Of a stretch of DNA of 64,000 nt, positions 1-7,768 are shown one piece after another. The position numbers and the translations under genes are program-made. A model generated the notes under the pieces. That model was given only the letters and a program-made list of their open reading frames with translations, was not told the DNA's origin and did not search any database. The DNA is from Runella limosa DSM 17973 (GTDB lineage Bacteria; Bacteroidota; Bacteroidia; Cytophagales; Spirosomataceae), in the NCBI RefSeq assembly GCF_000482465.1, contig NZ_AXVJ01000044.1, positions 62,001-126,000 on the forward strand, given 5' to 3'. The number at the start of each line of letters is the position of its first letter. The stretch's first letter is position 1.

Positions 1-537
1 AATAACGAAGGCTGGCAGTTTGCCAACGATAATTTTTATTTTACCAACGAAACCGCCATTCACCAGCTCATCGGGCGACTTATTTATTTGTTTACCGAAA
101 ACAACGCAGCTAAAGATTATTTTGCCAATTTAGTATTGCAAGAACTCATCGTCCGACTTATGCAAACCAAAGCGCGAATGGTGCTCAGTACCAACCTTCA
201 GCAGCTTGCCAATACGAATCGGCTTGCGTACGCGATTAAGTATGTACAAGAGAATATCCACCGAAATCTAACCATCAAAGACCTCGCCGACAAAGCCTGC
301 ATGAGTGAGCCTAACTTTTTTCGGTGCTTTAAACAGCAGTACGGCATTACGCCCGTTGAATACATTAACCAACAACGAATCCAGCTGGCAATGAAGCTTT
401 TGTATAACACATCGTACAGTGTTTCAGACATTTGCTTTGCTTGTGGCTACAATAACCTCAATTATTTCCAGAAAGTCTTCAAAAAAGCTGCTGGCGACAC
501 CCCCGCCAATTACCGCAAAAAAATCGTTAAGTTCTAA
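1..537 (+). CDS. AraC-family transcriptional regulator, C-terminal part (5' end outside window)
   Basis: The frame is open from base 1, so the gene starts upstream of the window; only the last 178 residues are visible. The C-terminal ~100 residues form a double helix-turn-helix DNA-binding domain of the AraC/XylS type: a first helix pair around 'TIKDLADKACMSEPNFFRCF' and the family signature near the end, with 'SVSDICFACGYNNLNYFQKVFKK' characters and a 'TPANYRKK' tail. The visible N-terminal part would be the end of a ligand-sensing or dimerisation domain that is not identifiable here. It precedes the cox genes on the same strand with a 125-base gap that contains their likely promoter, so it may regulate them; that is inference from position only. 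Confidence 0.9.
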   Translation, partial: NNEGWQFANDNFYFTNETAIHQLIGRLIYLFTENNAAKDYFANLVLQELIVRLMQTKARMVLSTNLQQLANTNRLAYAIKYVQENIHRNLTIKDLADKACMSEPNFFRCFKQQYGITPVEYINQQRIQLAMKLLYNTSYSVSDICFACGYNNLNYFQKVFKKAAGDTPANYRKKIVKF

Positions 538-606
538 TAACGCCTTTTGATAGAATTGTTCTGTTTTTTAATACAATAGTGCCATACCTAGACTGAAAGA
601 TTATCG

Positions 607-614
607 TAGCTTTG
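607..614 (+). promoter_or_regulatory. Candidate -7 element upstream of coxG
   Basis: TAGCTTTG matches the Bacteroidota -7 consensus TAnnTTTG. It lies 48 bases before the coxG start, giving a predicted leader of about 40 bases. No convincing TTTG -33 box is visible at the expected distance. Confidence 0.4.
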
Positions 615-662
615 AATATTATTATTTCGATAATTTCTATTACTTAATCACGTCTTTGCTAC

Positions 663-1109
663 ATGGAACTTACAGGAATTCATACCCTCAACGCACCCGC
701 CGAAACCATTTGGGCGATGTTGATGAACCCCGAAACGCTGGCCAAAGTTACGCCAGGTATCTCGCGCCTTGAGCTCGAAAGTGAAGGCGTTTATAAAGCC
801 ATTGCTGAGGTAAAAATTGGGCCAGTGGCGGGCAAATTTGAAGGAAAAGCGGAGGTAGCCAATGCCGTTGCCCCTCAAAGTTTCACCCTACGAGTAGTTC
901 AAAACAGTAAAATTGGCAACGTCAATGCGGATATAAACATGACACTCAAGCCTCTATCGGACACTCAGACGGAGTTGTCGTTCGACGGGAAAGCAGATAT
1001 GTCGGGGCTATTGGCTCGTACAGGAAACCGCGTGATGAGTGGCGTAGCAAGTACTTTGACCAAACAATTTTTCAAAAACTTCGAGGACGAACTCTCCGCA
1101 GCAGGTTAG
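663..1109 (+). CDS. coxG: CoxG-like SRPBCC protein (CO dehydrogenase subunit G family)
   Basis: This 148-residue protein fits the CoxG family of SRPBCC-fold proteins, which occur next to molybdenum hydroxylase genes; CoxG has been linked to membrane attachment of the enzyme and to lipophilic quinone binding. The N terminus 'GIHTLNAPAETIWAMLMNPE' is the usual beta strand and helix of the fold, and 'IGPVAGKFEGKAEV' matches the family's central part. There is no signal peptide, so it should act in the cytoplasm or at the inner face of the membrane. It is the first gene of the coxG-S-L-M set, separated from coxS by 213 bases of repeats. The family call is firm; its exact role here is not known. 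Confidence 0.85.
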   Translation: MELTGIHTLNAPAETIWAMLMNPETLAKVTPGISRLELESEGVYKAIAEVKIGPVAGKFEGKAEVANAVAPQSFTLRVVQNSKIGNVNADINMTLKPLSDTQTELSFDGKADMSGLLARTGNRVMSGVASTLTKQFFKNFEDELSAAG

Positions 1110-1142
1110 AAAGTACCGATGGTTTTTCAGCTAACGTGCTGA

Positions 1143-1231
1143 GGGTTTCTCAAAACCCGACCAAAATCGTGATAAGGGTTTCTCAAAACCCGCCTGAAAT
1201 CGTGACAAGGGTTTCTCAAAACCCGACCGAA
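1143..1231. repeat. 33-bp tandem repeat, about 2.7 copies, each with a hairpin
   Basis: GGGTTTCTCAAAACCC occurs at 1143, 1176 and 1209, exactly 33 bases apart, with similar spacers (CGACCAAAATCGTGATAA and variants). Each core folds as a 6-bp stem with a CTCA loop. It lies in the coxG-coxS gap. A short reading frame on the minus strand here is only the repeat translated. Confidence 0.9.
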
Positions 1232-1233
1232 GA

Positions 1234-1264
1234 GACCTTCCAAGTTTTGGAAACTTGGAAGGTC
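1234..1264. repeat. Perfect 14-bp hairpin in the coxG-coxS gap
   Basis: GACCTTCCAAGTTT and its exact reverse complement are separated by TGG. The TTCCAAG core recurs in hairpins near 43.0 and 51.6 kb. No T-run follows directly, so it is more likely an intercistronic palindrome than a terminator. Confidence 0.9.
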
Positions 1265-1322
1265 TGAAACACAAAACATCTTTCCTTTAAACCGTGCGAA
1301 AGCACATAACCTTTTAAGAAGT

Positions 1323-1784
1323 ATGCCAAAAATAACAGTAACTGTCAACGGTACTCAACGCACTCACGACGTAGAGGGCCGTTTGCTTTTGGTACATTAC
1401 CTACGCGATGTTCTTGGCCTAACTGGCACCCACGTAGGCTGTGATACCAGTAGCTGCGGCGCTTGTACGATTCACCTCGACGGCCATGCCGTTAAATCAT
1501 GCTCTATGCTCGCTGCCCAAGCCGATGGCGCTACCATCACCACCATCGAAGGGTTGGCATCAGGCGACGAATTACACCCACTTCAAGTAGGCTTCAAAGA
1601 AGAGCACGGCCTTCAGTGCGGTTTCTGCACCCCAGGCATGATTATGTGCGCTGCCGATTTGCTAAAGCGCAACCCAAATCCTACCGAGCAAGAAATTCGC
1701 GAAGGGTTGGAAGGGAATATTTGTCGTTGTACGGGGTATCACAACATCGTTCGGGCGGTACAACACGCCGCAGTAGCCCCCTAA
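1323..1784 (+). CDS. coxS: Xanthine oxidase-family [2Fe-2S] small subunit
   Basis: This 153-residue protein is the electron-transfer small subunit of a molybdenum hydroxylase. The N-terminal ferredoxin-like domain carries the first cluster motif '[16 protein letters not shown]' (residues ~39-54, with a further Cys at ~60). The C-terminal four-helix domain carries 'CGFCTPGM' and 'CRCTGY' for the second cluster. All eight cluster cysteines appear present. It passes electrons from the Mo site of CoxL to the FAD of CoxM. The last codons (Val-Ala-Pro-stop) lie inside the end of an inverted-repeat element that fills the gap to coxL. Confidence 0.95.
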   Translation: MPKITVTVNGTQRTHDVEGRLLLVHYLRDVLGLTGTHVGCDTSSCGACTIHLDGHAVKSCSMLAAQADGATITTIEGLASGDELHPLQVGFKEEHGLQCGFCTPGMIMCAADLLKRNPNPTEQEIREGLEGNICRCTGYHNIVRAVQHAAVAP

Positions 1785-1901
1785 CCCCCAATGGGGGAAA
1801 CATAACCCAATTTTTAGTGATTTAACAAAACCAATTGACTCCCTAATCAATGACGGTTAACAAGAGATAAAAAAACTCCTCCATTGGGGAATGGGGGGCT
1901 A
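1774..1901. mobile_element. 128-bp MITE-like element with ~26-bp terminal inverted repeats, copy 1
   Basis: The left end (TAGCCCCCTAACCCCCAATG...) and right end (...CATTGGGGAATGGGGGGCTA) are imperfect inverted repeats of about 26 bases around an AT-rich core. A second copy with the same ends is at 15594-15725. It supplies the stop codon of coxS and ends 6 bases before the coxL ATG. It has no coding capacity, so movement would need a transposase from elsewhere. Confidence 0.65.
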
Positions 1902-1907
1902 ATTATC

Positions 1908-4274
1908 ATGAGCAATAAATTCATAGGAAAATCAGTAAAACGCGTTGAAGATAAGCGTTTTATTACGGGCAAAGGCCGTTATACCGATGATATAAATCTA
2001 CCTGGTATGACCCACGCCTATATACTTAGAAGTCCGTACGCCCACGCACGCATCAAGAGCATCGACACCTCAGCTGCCGCCGCGATGCAAGGGGTTGTCA
2101 CTATCATGACAGGCGACGAAGTAGGTCACTATGGCGTTCCTTGCGGGTGGCAAGTTAACTTCAAGAACGGTGACATCATGAAAGAGCCGCCGCACCCTTT
2201 GTTGGTAAAAGACAAAGTACGCCACGTAGGAGATGCAGTAGCAATGGTGGTGGCCGAAAGTCGCGAAATAGCGCAAGATGCTGCCGAGGCTATTGTCGTT
2301 GATTATGAAGTTTTGCCCGCAATTACCGATGCCTCGAAAGCGGTAGAAGCAGGTGCCCCTTTGGTTCACGACGATGTTCCCAACAATATCTGTTTCGACT
2401 GGGAAATCGGTAACCCAAAAGCAGAAGTTGACGAAGCAATGGCATCGGCGGCGCACGTTACTACCTTAGAATTTGTCAACCAACGCGTATCACCCAATGC
2501 CATGGAGCCTCGCAGCTACATTGGCCATTATGATGGCGTTTATGACAAATACACCCTTTATACCTCCACCCAAAACCCACACCTCATTCGTTTGTTGATG
2601 TGTGCGTTCGTATTAGGTTTACCCGAACACAAGGTTCGCGTCGTTGGGCCAGACGTAGGTGGTGGTTTTGGTTCAAAAATTTATCACTACACCGAAGAGG
2701 CATTGGTCACCCTTGCGGCCAAGAAAACGGGTCGTCCTGTGAAGTGGACGGAAACGCGCTCTGAGGCGTTTTTGACCGATGCCCACGGCCGCGACCACGT
2801 CACCAAAGCCGAGATGGGTTTTGATGGTGACGGCAAAATCGTTGGCCTTCGTATCAAGACGTTTGCCAACTTGGGCGCGTACTTATCTACGTTCTCAACG
2901 GCTGTTCCGACTTACCTGCACGGTACACTTCTACAAGGACTCTACACCACGCCTAAGATTCACTTGGACATGACGTGCGTGTTTACTAATACCACAGCAG
3001 TCGATGCGTATCGTGGTGCAGGACGCCCCGAAGCGACCTATTTATTGGAACGTCTTCTCGACCTTTCGGCTTTAGAAATGGGGGTTAATCCTACCGAATT
3101 ACGCCTCAAAAACTTTATTCCTGCGTTTGACGGGGTGACGCAACCTGGGTATCAAACCAACGTGGCCTTGCAGTACGACAGTGGCAACTACCACGGAGTA
3201 CTCCACCGTGGTCTCGAAATGCTTGGCTACGAAGATTTCCGCAAAGCCCAAAAAGAAGCCGCTGCCTCGGGAAAACTCCTGGGCGTAGGTTTCTCTACGT
3301 ACATTGAGGCTTGCGGTATTGCCCCGTCCGCCGTTGTTGGTTCGCTGGGAGCGCGGGCAGGTTTGTACGAAGTAGGTCAAGTGCGGGTGCAACCAACGGG
3401 CAAAGTAAGCGTATTTACGGGAGCCCACTCCCACGGGCAAGGACACGAAACAACGTTTGCGCAAGTAGTAGCCGACCGTCTCGGTATTCCGATGGAAGAT
3501 GTGGACATTATTCACGGAGACTCTGATACCGTTGCTTTTGGGATGGGTACGTACGGCTCGCGTTCGTTGGCCGTAGGGGGCAGTGCTATTATGAAGAGTT
3601 TGGACAAAATCATCGAAAAAGGTGCTAAAATCGCGGCGCACAAACTCGAATGTTCGCCCGATGATATTGAGTTTGTCGATGGTAAATTTACGGTAAAAGG
3701 TACAGATAAATCCTTAGGTTTCGGCGACATTGCCCTGACGGCTTACGTACCACACGTGTATCCTGCCAACCTTGAGCCTGGCCTCGACTTTAGCAGTTTC
3801 TACGACCCCACCAACTTTACGTATCCGTTTGGTTGTCACATTGCGGTGGTAGAAGTTGACAAAGAAACAGGAGCGACCAAGGTAAAACGTTTCATCGCCG
3901 TTGACGACGTAGGAAATGTCATTAACCCAATGATTGTGGACGGACAAATCCACGGTGGTTTGGCGCAGGGAATCGGGCAAGCACTGCTCGAAGGGGTTGA
4001 ATTTGACGGAAACGGTCAAATCATCAACGGCTCGTACATGGATTATGCCATGCCTCGCGCCGATGATTTGCCCATGTTTGAACTCGACCGTCAAGTAACG
4101 CCTTGTCCGCACAACCCACTTGGCGTCAAAGGAGCGGGAGAAGCAGGCTGTATTGGCTCTACTCCTGCCGTGGTCAATGCCGTGATTGATGCGCTTTGGT
4201 CGGCAGGTCATCAAGTCAAAGACATCCGTATGCCGCTTACTTCTGAGCGCGTTTGGTCGGCAATGCAATCATAA
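1908..4274 (+). CDS. coxL: Molybdenum hydroxylase large subunit, form II CoxL-like
   Basis: The 788-residue catalytic subunit belongs to the xanthine oxidase/CO dehydrogenase family and binds Mo-pterin. I start at the ATG at 1908 (MSNKFIGKSVKR); an in-frame TTG upstream lies inside the repeat element. The active-site loop reads AYRGAGR (residues ~367-373), the form II signature; true CO dehydrogenases (form I) have AYRCSFR with the Cys that holds copper. The catalytic Glu of the family is present in 'GAGEAG' (~E745), and 'GGGFGSK' and 'GSRSLAVGG' mark the cofactor regions. It should be an aerobic molybdenum hydroxylase, but CO as substrate is doubtful; an aldehyde or N-heterocycle is equally possible. 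No coxD/E/F maturation genes are in the window. Confidence 0.93.
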   Translation: MSNKFIGKSVKRVEDKRFITGKGRYTDDINLPGMTHAYILRSPYAHARIKSIDTSAAAAMQGVVTIMTGDEVGHYGVPCGWQVNFKNGDIMKEPPHPLLVKDKVRHVGDAVAMVVAESREIAQDAAEAIVVDYEVLPAITDASKAVEAGAPLVHDDVPNNICFDWEIGNPKAEVDEAMASAAHVTTLEFVNQRVSPNAMEPRSYIGHYDGVYDKYTLYTSTQNPHLIRLLMCAFVLGLPEHKVRVVGPDVGGGFGSKIYHYTEEALVTLAAKKTGRPVKWTETRSEAFLTDAHGRDHVTKAEMGFDGDGKIVGLRIKTFANLGAYLSTFSTAVPTYLHGTLLQGLYTTPKIHLDMTCVFTNTTAVDAYRGAGRPEATYLLERLLDLSALEMGVNPTELRLKNFIPAFDGVTQPGYQTNVALQYDSGNYHGVLHRGLEMLGYEDFRKAQKEAAASGKLLGVGFSTYIEACGIAPSAVVGSLGARAGLYEVGQVRVQPTGKVSVFTGAHSHGQGHETTFAQVVADRLGIPMEDVDIIHGDSDTVAFGMGTYGSRSLAVGGSAIMKSLDKIIEKGAKIAAHKLECSPDDIEFVDGKFTVKGTDKSLGFGDIALTAYVPHVYPANLEPGLDFSSFYDPTNFTYPFGCHIAVVEVDKETGATKVKRFIAVDDVGNVINPMIVDGQIHGGLAQGIGQALLEGVEFDGNGQIINGSYMDYAMPRADDLPMFELDRQVTPCPHNPLGVKGAGEAGCIGSTPAVVNAVIDALWSAGHQVKDIRMPLTSERVWSAMQS

Positions 4275-4277
4275 GTT

Positions 4278-4324
4278 TCGAGTGCAGAATGCAGAGTATT
4301 CGACATTTTGCATTCTGCACTCGA
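4278..4324. repeat. 16-bp perfect inverted repeat between coxL and coxM
   Basis: TCGAGTGCAGAATGCA at 4278-4293 pairs exactly with 4309-4324 across a 15-base loop. It sits just after the coxL stop and ~30 bases before coxM. It could tune relative expression in the operon; no T-run follows. Confidence 0.85.
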
Positions 4325-4353
4325 CATTCATCCACTTATTTACTACACAAAAC

Positions 4354-5211
4354 ATGATACCACAAGCAGTTGATTATAAACGCGCAGGGTCGGTGAGCGA
4401 GGCCATTAGCCTTTTGGCAGAAAACCCTGACTCAAAAATTTTGGCAGGAGGTCACAGCCTGATTCCTGCCATGAAGCTTCGCCTCAACAGCCCTTCGTTG
4501 TTGATTGATATAGCCCGAATCCCTGAATTACGCTATATCGAAGTCCGTGACGGTGGCGTCGCCATCGGTGCTGCCAGTACGCACCACGACATTATTTCTA
4601 ATGCCGATGTTCAGAGTCGCTACGGCGTGATGATTGAAGCTGGTGAGCTAATTGGCGATACCCAAGTACGCAATGTAGGTACTTTGGGTGGAAGCATTGC
4701 CCACGCCGACCCCTCAGCCGACTGGCCTGCGGCCTTGATTGCCCTCAATGCCAGCATCAAAGTAGAAGGCCCCAATGGTGCCCGTGAGCTTTCTGCCTCC
4801 GAGTTTTTCTTAGGATTTTTCTACACGGCCCTCGAAGAAGGTGAAATTGTCACTGAAGTAGTTCTTCCAGCCCCTGCGGCAGGTTCGCGAAGCGTTTATC
4901 GTAAATTTATGCAGCCTGCCTCTCGTTTTGCCATTGTAGGCTGTGCCGCTTCGGTCACCATTGATGGCGGCACTATCACCGACGCCACTGTTGCCTTCAC
5001 GGGCGTAAGCGCCGACGGTGCCTTTTTGGACGAAGCCGTAGGAGCTGCGCTTGTCGGTAAATCTGCTTCTCTCGAAACCATTGAAGCCGCCGCCAATGCT
5101 GCGGCCGAAGGTGTCGAACTTAATGAAGATCATTATGCTTCTAAAACCTACCGTAAACATCTAGCTAAGGTATATGCCAAACGCGCGTTGGTAGGTGCCT
5201 GTGGTTTGTAA
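4354..5211 (+). CDS. coxM: FAD-binding medium subunit of molybdenum hydroxylase
   Basis: This 285-residue protein is the FAD subunit that takes electrons from CoxS. I start at the ATG at 4354 (MIPQAVDYKRAGSV), the normal N terminus of the family; a longer in-frame frame overlaps coxL and is not needed. The FAD pyrophosphate-binding motifs are clear: 'AGGHSLIPAMKLR' (~31-43) and 'GDTQVRNVGTLGGSIAHADP' (~100-119). The C-terminal CO_deh_flav_C-type domain follows from ~180. With coxS and coxL it completes the SLM heterotrimer, here in the order S-L-M rather than the M-S-L of classical CO oxidisers. Confidence 0.95.
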   Translation: MIPQAVDYKRAGSVSEAISLLAENPDSKILAGGHSLIPAMKLRLNSPSLLIDIARIPELRYIEVRDGGVAIGAASTHHDIISNADVQSRYGVMIEAGELIGDTQVRNVGTLGGSIAHADPSADWPAALIALNASIKVEGPNGARELSASEFFLGFFYTALEEGEIVTEVVLPAPAAGSRSVYRKFMQPASRFAIVGCAASVTIDGGTITDATVAFTGVSADGAFLDEAVGAALVGKSASLETIEAAANAAAEGVELNEDHYASKTYRKHLAKVYAKRALVGACGL

Positions 5212-5217
5212 GTAATG

Positions 5218-5243
5218 TGGGCGGGTTATGACTAACCCGCCCC
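5218..5243. terminator. GC-rich hairpin between convergent coxM and DHFR-like gene
   Basis: GGGCGGGTTA-TGAC-TAACCCGCCC is a 10-bp stem with a 4-base loop, placed between the 3' ends of two convergent genes. It lacks a long T-run, so its role as terminator is inferred from position. Confidence 0.5.
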
Positions 5244-5271
5244 ACTCAAAACCGTGAGTAACCCAAAAACC

Positions 5272-5844
5272 TTACTGAGTTTTTTTACGGTAATTCATCA
5301 CCACAATTCCGCACTCAAAAGGCTTTGCCGTCACGAGTTCAAACGGCAATTTTCCTTCCAACGCTGCGAAAATGGGCATTCCGTTTCCAATGGCAACGGG
5401 GTTAACAAACAAATGAAGTTCGTCAATCAAGTTTTCTTTCAACAACGAAGACACAAATTTTCCCCCACCATACGCGATGATGTCTTTGCCTTCTTGTTGT
5501 TTCAACTGATTCAGTTCTTCCGCCAACTCACCGTTTGTCACCACCGTATTTTCCCAAGGAGATGACGTTAAGGTTTTTGAGAAAACTACTTTTGGCATCG
5601 TGGTGAAAATTTTACCCACTTCCACTTCTGGACTGTCGGAATTTTCGGCTACTCCCTTCCAATGTGGAATAAAGCCTTCGGCAAGATTACGCCCCAGCAC
5701 GATGGTATCAAACGAATTGGTCAATTCTGTGACATAGTTGATGAGGTCTTCTGTCCAAGCGAAGGTCATCCAATCCATTTCTCCGTTTGGCCCTGCCACA
5801 AACCCATCGAGGGTCATTTGCATTTGTAATTTTAGCTTTTTCAC
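5272..5844 (-). CDS. Dihydrofolate reductase-like (RibD C-terminal domain) protein
   Basis: This 190-residue protein has the DHFR/RibD C-terminal fold of the YyaP/YwjB type: 'MTLDGFVAGPNGEMDW' at the N terminus, 'TIVLGRN' in the middle, and the NADPH-binding stretch 'DIIAYGGGKFVSSLL' near residue 125. The start is GTG at 5844, which gives the usual 'KKLKLQMQMTLDGF' lead-in; ATG codons a few residues later would cut the first strand. It probably reduces a small heterocycle or pterin-like molecule with NADPH; the substrate is unknown. It is monocistronic, with a likely promoter at 5877-5884. Confidence 0.88.
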   Translation of the reverse strand: MKKLKLQMQMTLDGFVAGPNGEMDWMTFAWTEDLINYVTELTNSFDTIVLGRNLAEGFIPHWKGVAENSDSPEVEVGKIFTTMPKVVFSKTLTSSPWENTVVTNGELAEELNQLKQQEGKDIIAYGGGKFVSSLLKENLIDELHLFVNPVAIGNGMPIFAALEGKLPFELVTAKPFECGIVVMNYRKKTQ

Positions 5845-5876
5845 GCTGTGTATTTTTTGTCGTTTAATTGATAGAA

Positions 5877-5884
5877 CAAAGGTA
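5877..5884 (-). promoter_or_regulatory. -7 element of the DHFR-like gene
   Basis: On the minus strand the sequence is TACCTTTG, a full match to TAnnTTTG, 33 bases upstream of the GTG start. No clear -33 box was seen. Confidence 0.5.
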
Positions 5885-5951
5885 GGAGGCTTTCAGCTAT
5901 CGTGAGGGGTGGAATTACGCCATTCTAAGGGGCTATTGCGACAAACACAGG

Positions 5952-6548
5952 TTACTCTGGAATCAACACCAGTCGTTTCTCAATGTCCTGCAATTTGTAT
6001 TTTATCTTCCGAACCCCGCCAGTTGCTTTGGCATTGATGTCACCTGCAAGATAGATAGGAAACTGCCGAACCAAGTGGTCATCTTCCATTCTGAACATGT
6101 CGTGCCCCATGTATCCTTTCGATAATTCGGGTGTCAGAGGAGCCATGTGGATTTTGTCAAACGAGTCGGGGAAAAATTGGTAGCCATATACTTTTCCAAA
6201 AGCTCCGCTGCCGTACGTACACGAGTAGATGTAAATCTCGGGCGCGTTGTTTTGATCCAAATCGGCGGTTTCGGCGTTGATGACCCAACCGTCGGTTTTC
6301 TGGCGAATCGTAATTAGTAATTGGTTATTACGGCTTACTTTCATCACCATTTCGCGCACAGCTCCTGCCTCGCTGGTACTGATTTCAAATTGGTGTTTCT
6401 TAAAAATAAGCGTTTTTTCAAACCGTTCGGCAGTGGTTTCTTCCGTTGTAGGCGGGCGCAGTGAAGCCACCATTGTTACTATAACAAGGCCACTCAATAG
6501 CAGTATTTTCCCAAATTGAATCAAATTTTCAGAAGTACCTAGCTTCAA
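5952..6548 (-). CDS. PliI-like (i-type lysozyme inhibitor family) exported protein
   Basis: The 198-residue product has an N-terminal hydrophobic segment (residues ~10-28), then a domain that resembles PliI, the periplasmic inhibitor of invertebrate-type lysozyme. Matching features: 'DLDQNNAPEIYIYSC', then 'GSGAFGKVYGY' in the place of the inhibitor's SGxYG loop, then 'KGYMGHDMF', 'LVRQFPIY' and 'GDINAKATGGVRKIKYKL'. The order and spacing agree with the family from memory; I could not run a search. The only start that keeps the hydrophobic N terminus is TTG at 6548. It should sit in the periplasm or be membrane-anchored and protect peptidoglycan against host or predator lysozyme. An unrelated FG-GAP-like role is less likely. 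Confidence 0.7.
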   Translation of the reverse strand: MKLGTSENLIQFGKILLLSGLVIVTMVASLRPPTTEETTAERFEKTLIFKKHQFEISTSEAGAVREMVMKVSRNNQLLITIRQKTDGWVINAETADLDQNNAPEIYIYSCTYGSGAFGKVYGYQFFPDSFDKIHMAPLTPELSKGYMGHDMFRMEDDHLVRQFPIYLAGDINAKATGGVRKIKYKLQDIEKRLVLIPE

Positions 6549-6676
6549 ACTAGGCCATTATGTGTTTTCATTTAACGATATTAAGCGTCTTTCTGTTAAA
6601 ACACAAGCAAAAAGACGGCCAAAAGTGCCTTTATTCAGATTTAATAATGCTTGTACACACGAACTAACCCTCAAAA

Positions 6677-7762
6677 TCACCACCCCAAGGGTGCTTTTTG
6701 GGTTCGGTACGGGCTTTCTTGGCATCGGTAACACGAAGTCAAATCAATCCAATTAAAATAATCCGAGTTATACGGAAGTGAAGCGGTAGTATTACGAGGT
6801 ATGTACATGGATTTATAAACCACCGAAGAAGCCCCGAAATAACCCAACACCTGCTCCTCGGGATGGCTGGTACAATTTACGTTTCCAACGACCGTTGCCG
6901 CAGGAAGGTCAAAAATACCTCCTGAGTTATTGATTTGGCTATCAACCCCTTTCCAAAACTGGTAAGCTTCCTGAGTTAGCGAATGTTGCTCAAAAAGAAT
7001 AAAATAACTTGAAACCCCATCAAAAGGAATTTTGCCGATTGGAACTCTAGTAATCGTCTGTCCATTGGTAAGGCGGTCGTTAGCCAAAATGATACAGCCA
7101 TTACACGCCTCTATTTTCCAACACGGCTCACAGCACTTGTTTCGGGTGGCAATGACACCCCCAGGAGTCGTTGTGACGGTCTGTAAACAGTAATTAACTT
7201 CCTCATAATGCGCCCATTTCCAGCGATAAAAATCGTTGGGAGTACTCGGGTCTTTTACATCGACATACATGGCAAACTGCCCCCTTAACTTCGCCGAATT
7301 CGTTTGTTGGTATTCGGTATAAAACTTTCCAAACTCGGCTACAGGTTTGAGCAACTCGGGGTTGGAGACATACGTTTTCCCATCGGGCGTTTTGATGGTA
7401 ATGTGGTATTTTCTTCCAACGATTCCCTTTATCCCCGTTGCTGAGGTTTCGTACAACCCCTGCCCACGGTCGGTCAACTTTTCGGTCATTCCTTGGTCGT
7501 CGCTCATCACGACGATGGCTCCTCCAATGGTATTCACTGAGGTCTGATTGGTATAGGGATAGCTGTATTGTAGGCGAATTTTATACGGGCCAGGCTGGTT
7601 AGTAATCGTGCCATCGACCACCAGTTTTTGAGCGTTTTCTGTGATGTTTGGGTCATAACTTGTGACGCATTGACTTAATATCAAAGCAACTCCTACCGCC
7701 CATATCCATCTTTTTCCCAGCAAATGATGTATGACAATTGCGAAATAACGTCTCCCTGACAT
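6677..7762 (-). CDS. DUF4249 family lipoprotein-like partner of a TonB receptor
   Basis: This 361-residue protein has an N-terminal hydrophobic segment (residues ~17-32, 'RWIWAVGVALILSQC') with a Cys in lipobox-like position, then 'KLVVDGTITNQPGPYKIRLQ' features typical of DUF4249: a beta-rich N-terminal domain and Cys-rich C-terminal half ('NKCCEPCWKIEACNGC'). Members are coded next to TonB-dependent receptors with a carboxypeptidase-regulatory-like domain, as here: it follows the receptor gene by 6 bases on the same strand. It is probably a surface lipoprotein of that uptake system; the substrate is unknown. Confidence 0.85.
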   Translation of the reverse strand: MSGRRYFAIVIHHLLGKRWIWAVGVALILSQCVTSYDPNITENAQKLVVDGTITNQPGPYKIRLQYSYPYTNQTSVNTIGGAIVVMSDDQGMTEKLTDRGQGLYETSATGIKGIVGRKYHITIKTPDGKTYVSNPELLKPVAEFGKFYTEYQQTNSAKLRGQFAMYVDVKDPSTPNDFYRWKWAHYEEVNYCLQTVTTTPGGVIATRNKCCEPCWKIEACNGCIILANDRLTNGQTITRVPIGKIPFDGVSSYFILFEQHSLTQEAYQFWKGVDSQINNSGGIFDLPAATVVGNVNCTSHPEEQVLGYFGASSVVYKSMYIPRNTTASLPYNSDYFNWIDLTSCYRCQESPYRTQKAPLGW

Positions 7763-7768
7763 GGCTTT

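Noticed and set aside
1143-1224. CRISPR array
   Set aside because: The repeats are 16-bp palindromes with nearly identical 17-bp spacers, and no cas genes are near; this is a tandem repeat.
1127-1348. Minus-strand frame coding 'VLRNP' repeats
   Set aside because: It is only the translation of the 33-bp tandem hairpin repeat.
3714-4268. 184-codon frame antisense to coxL
   Set aside because: It lies fully inside coxL on the other strand and its translation has no domain features; a by-product of codon bias.
1908-4274. True (form I) CO dehydrogenase
   Set aside because: The active-site loop is AYRGAGR; the Cys needed for the Mo-Cu site is absent.
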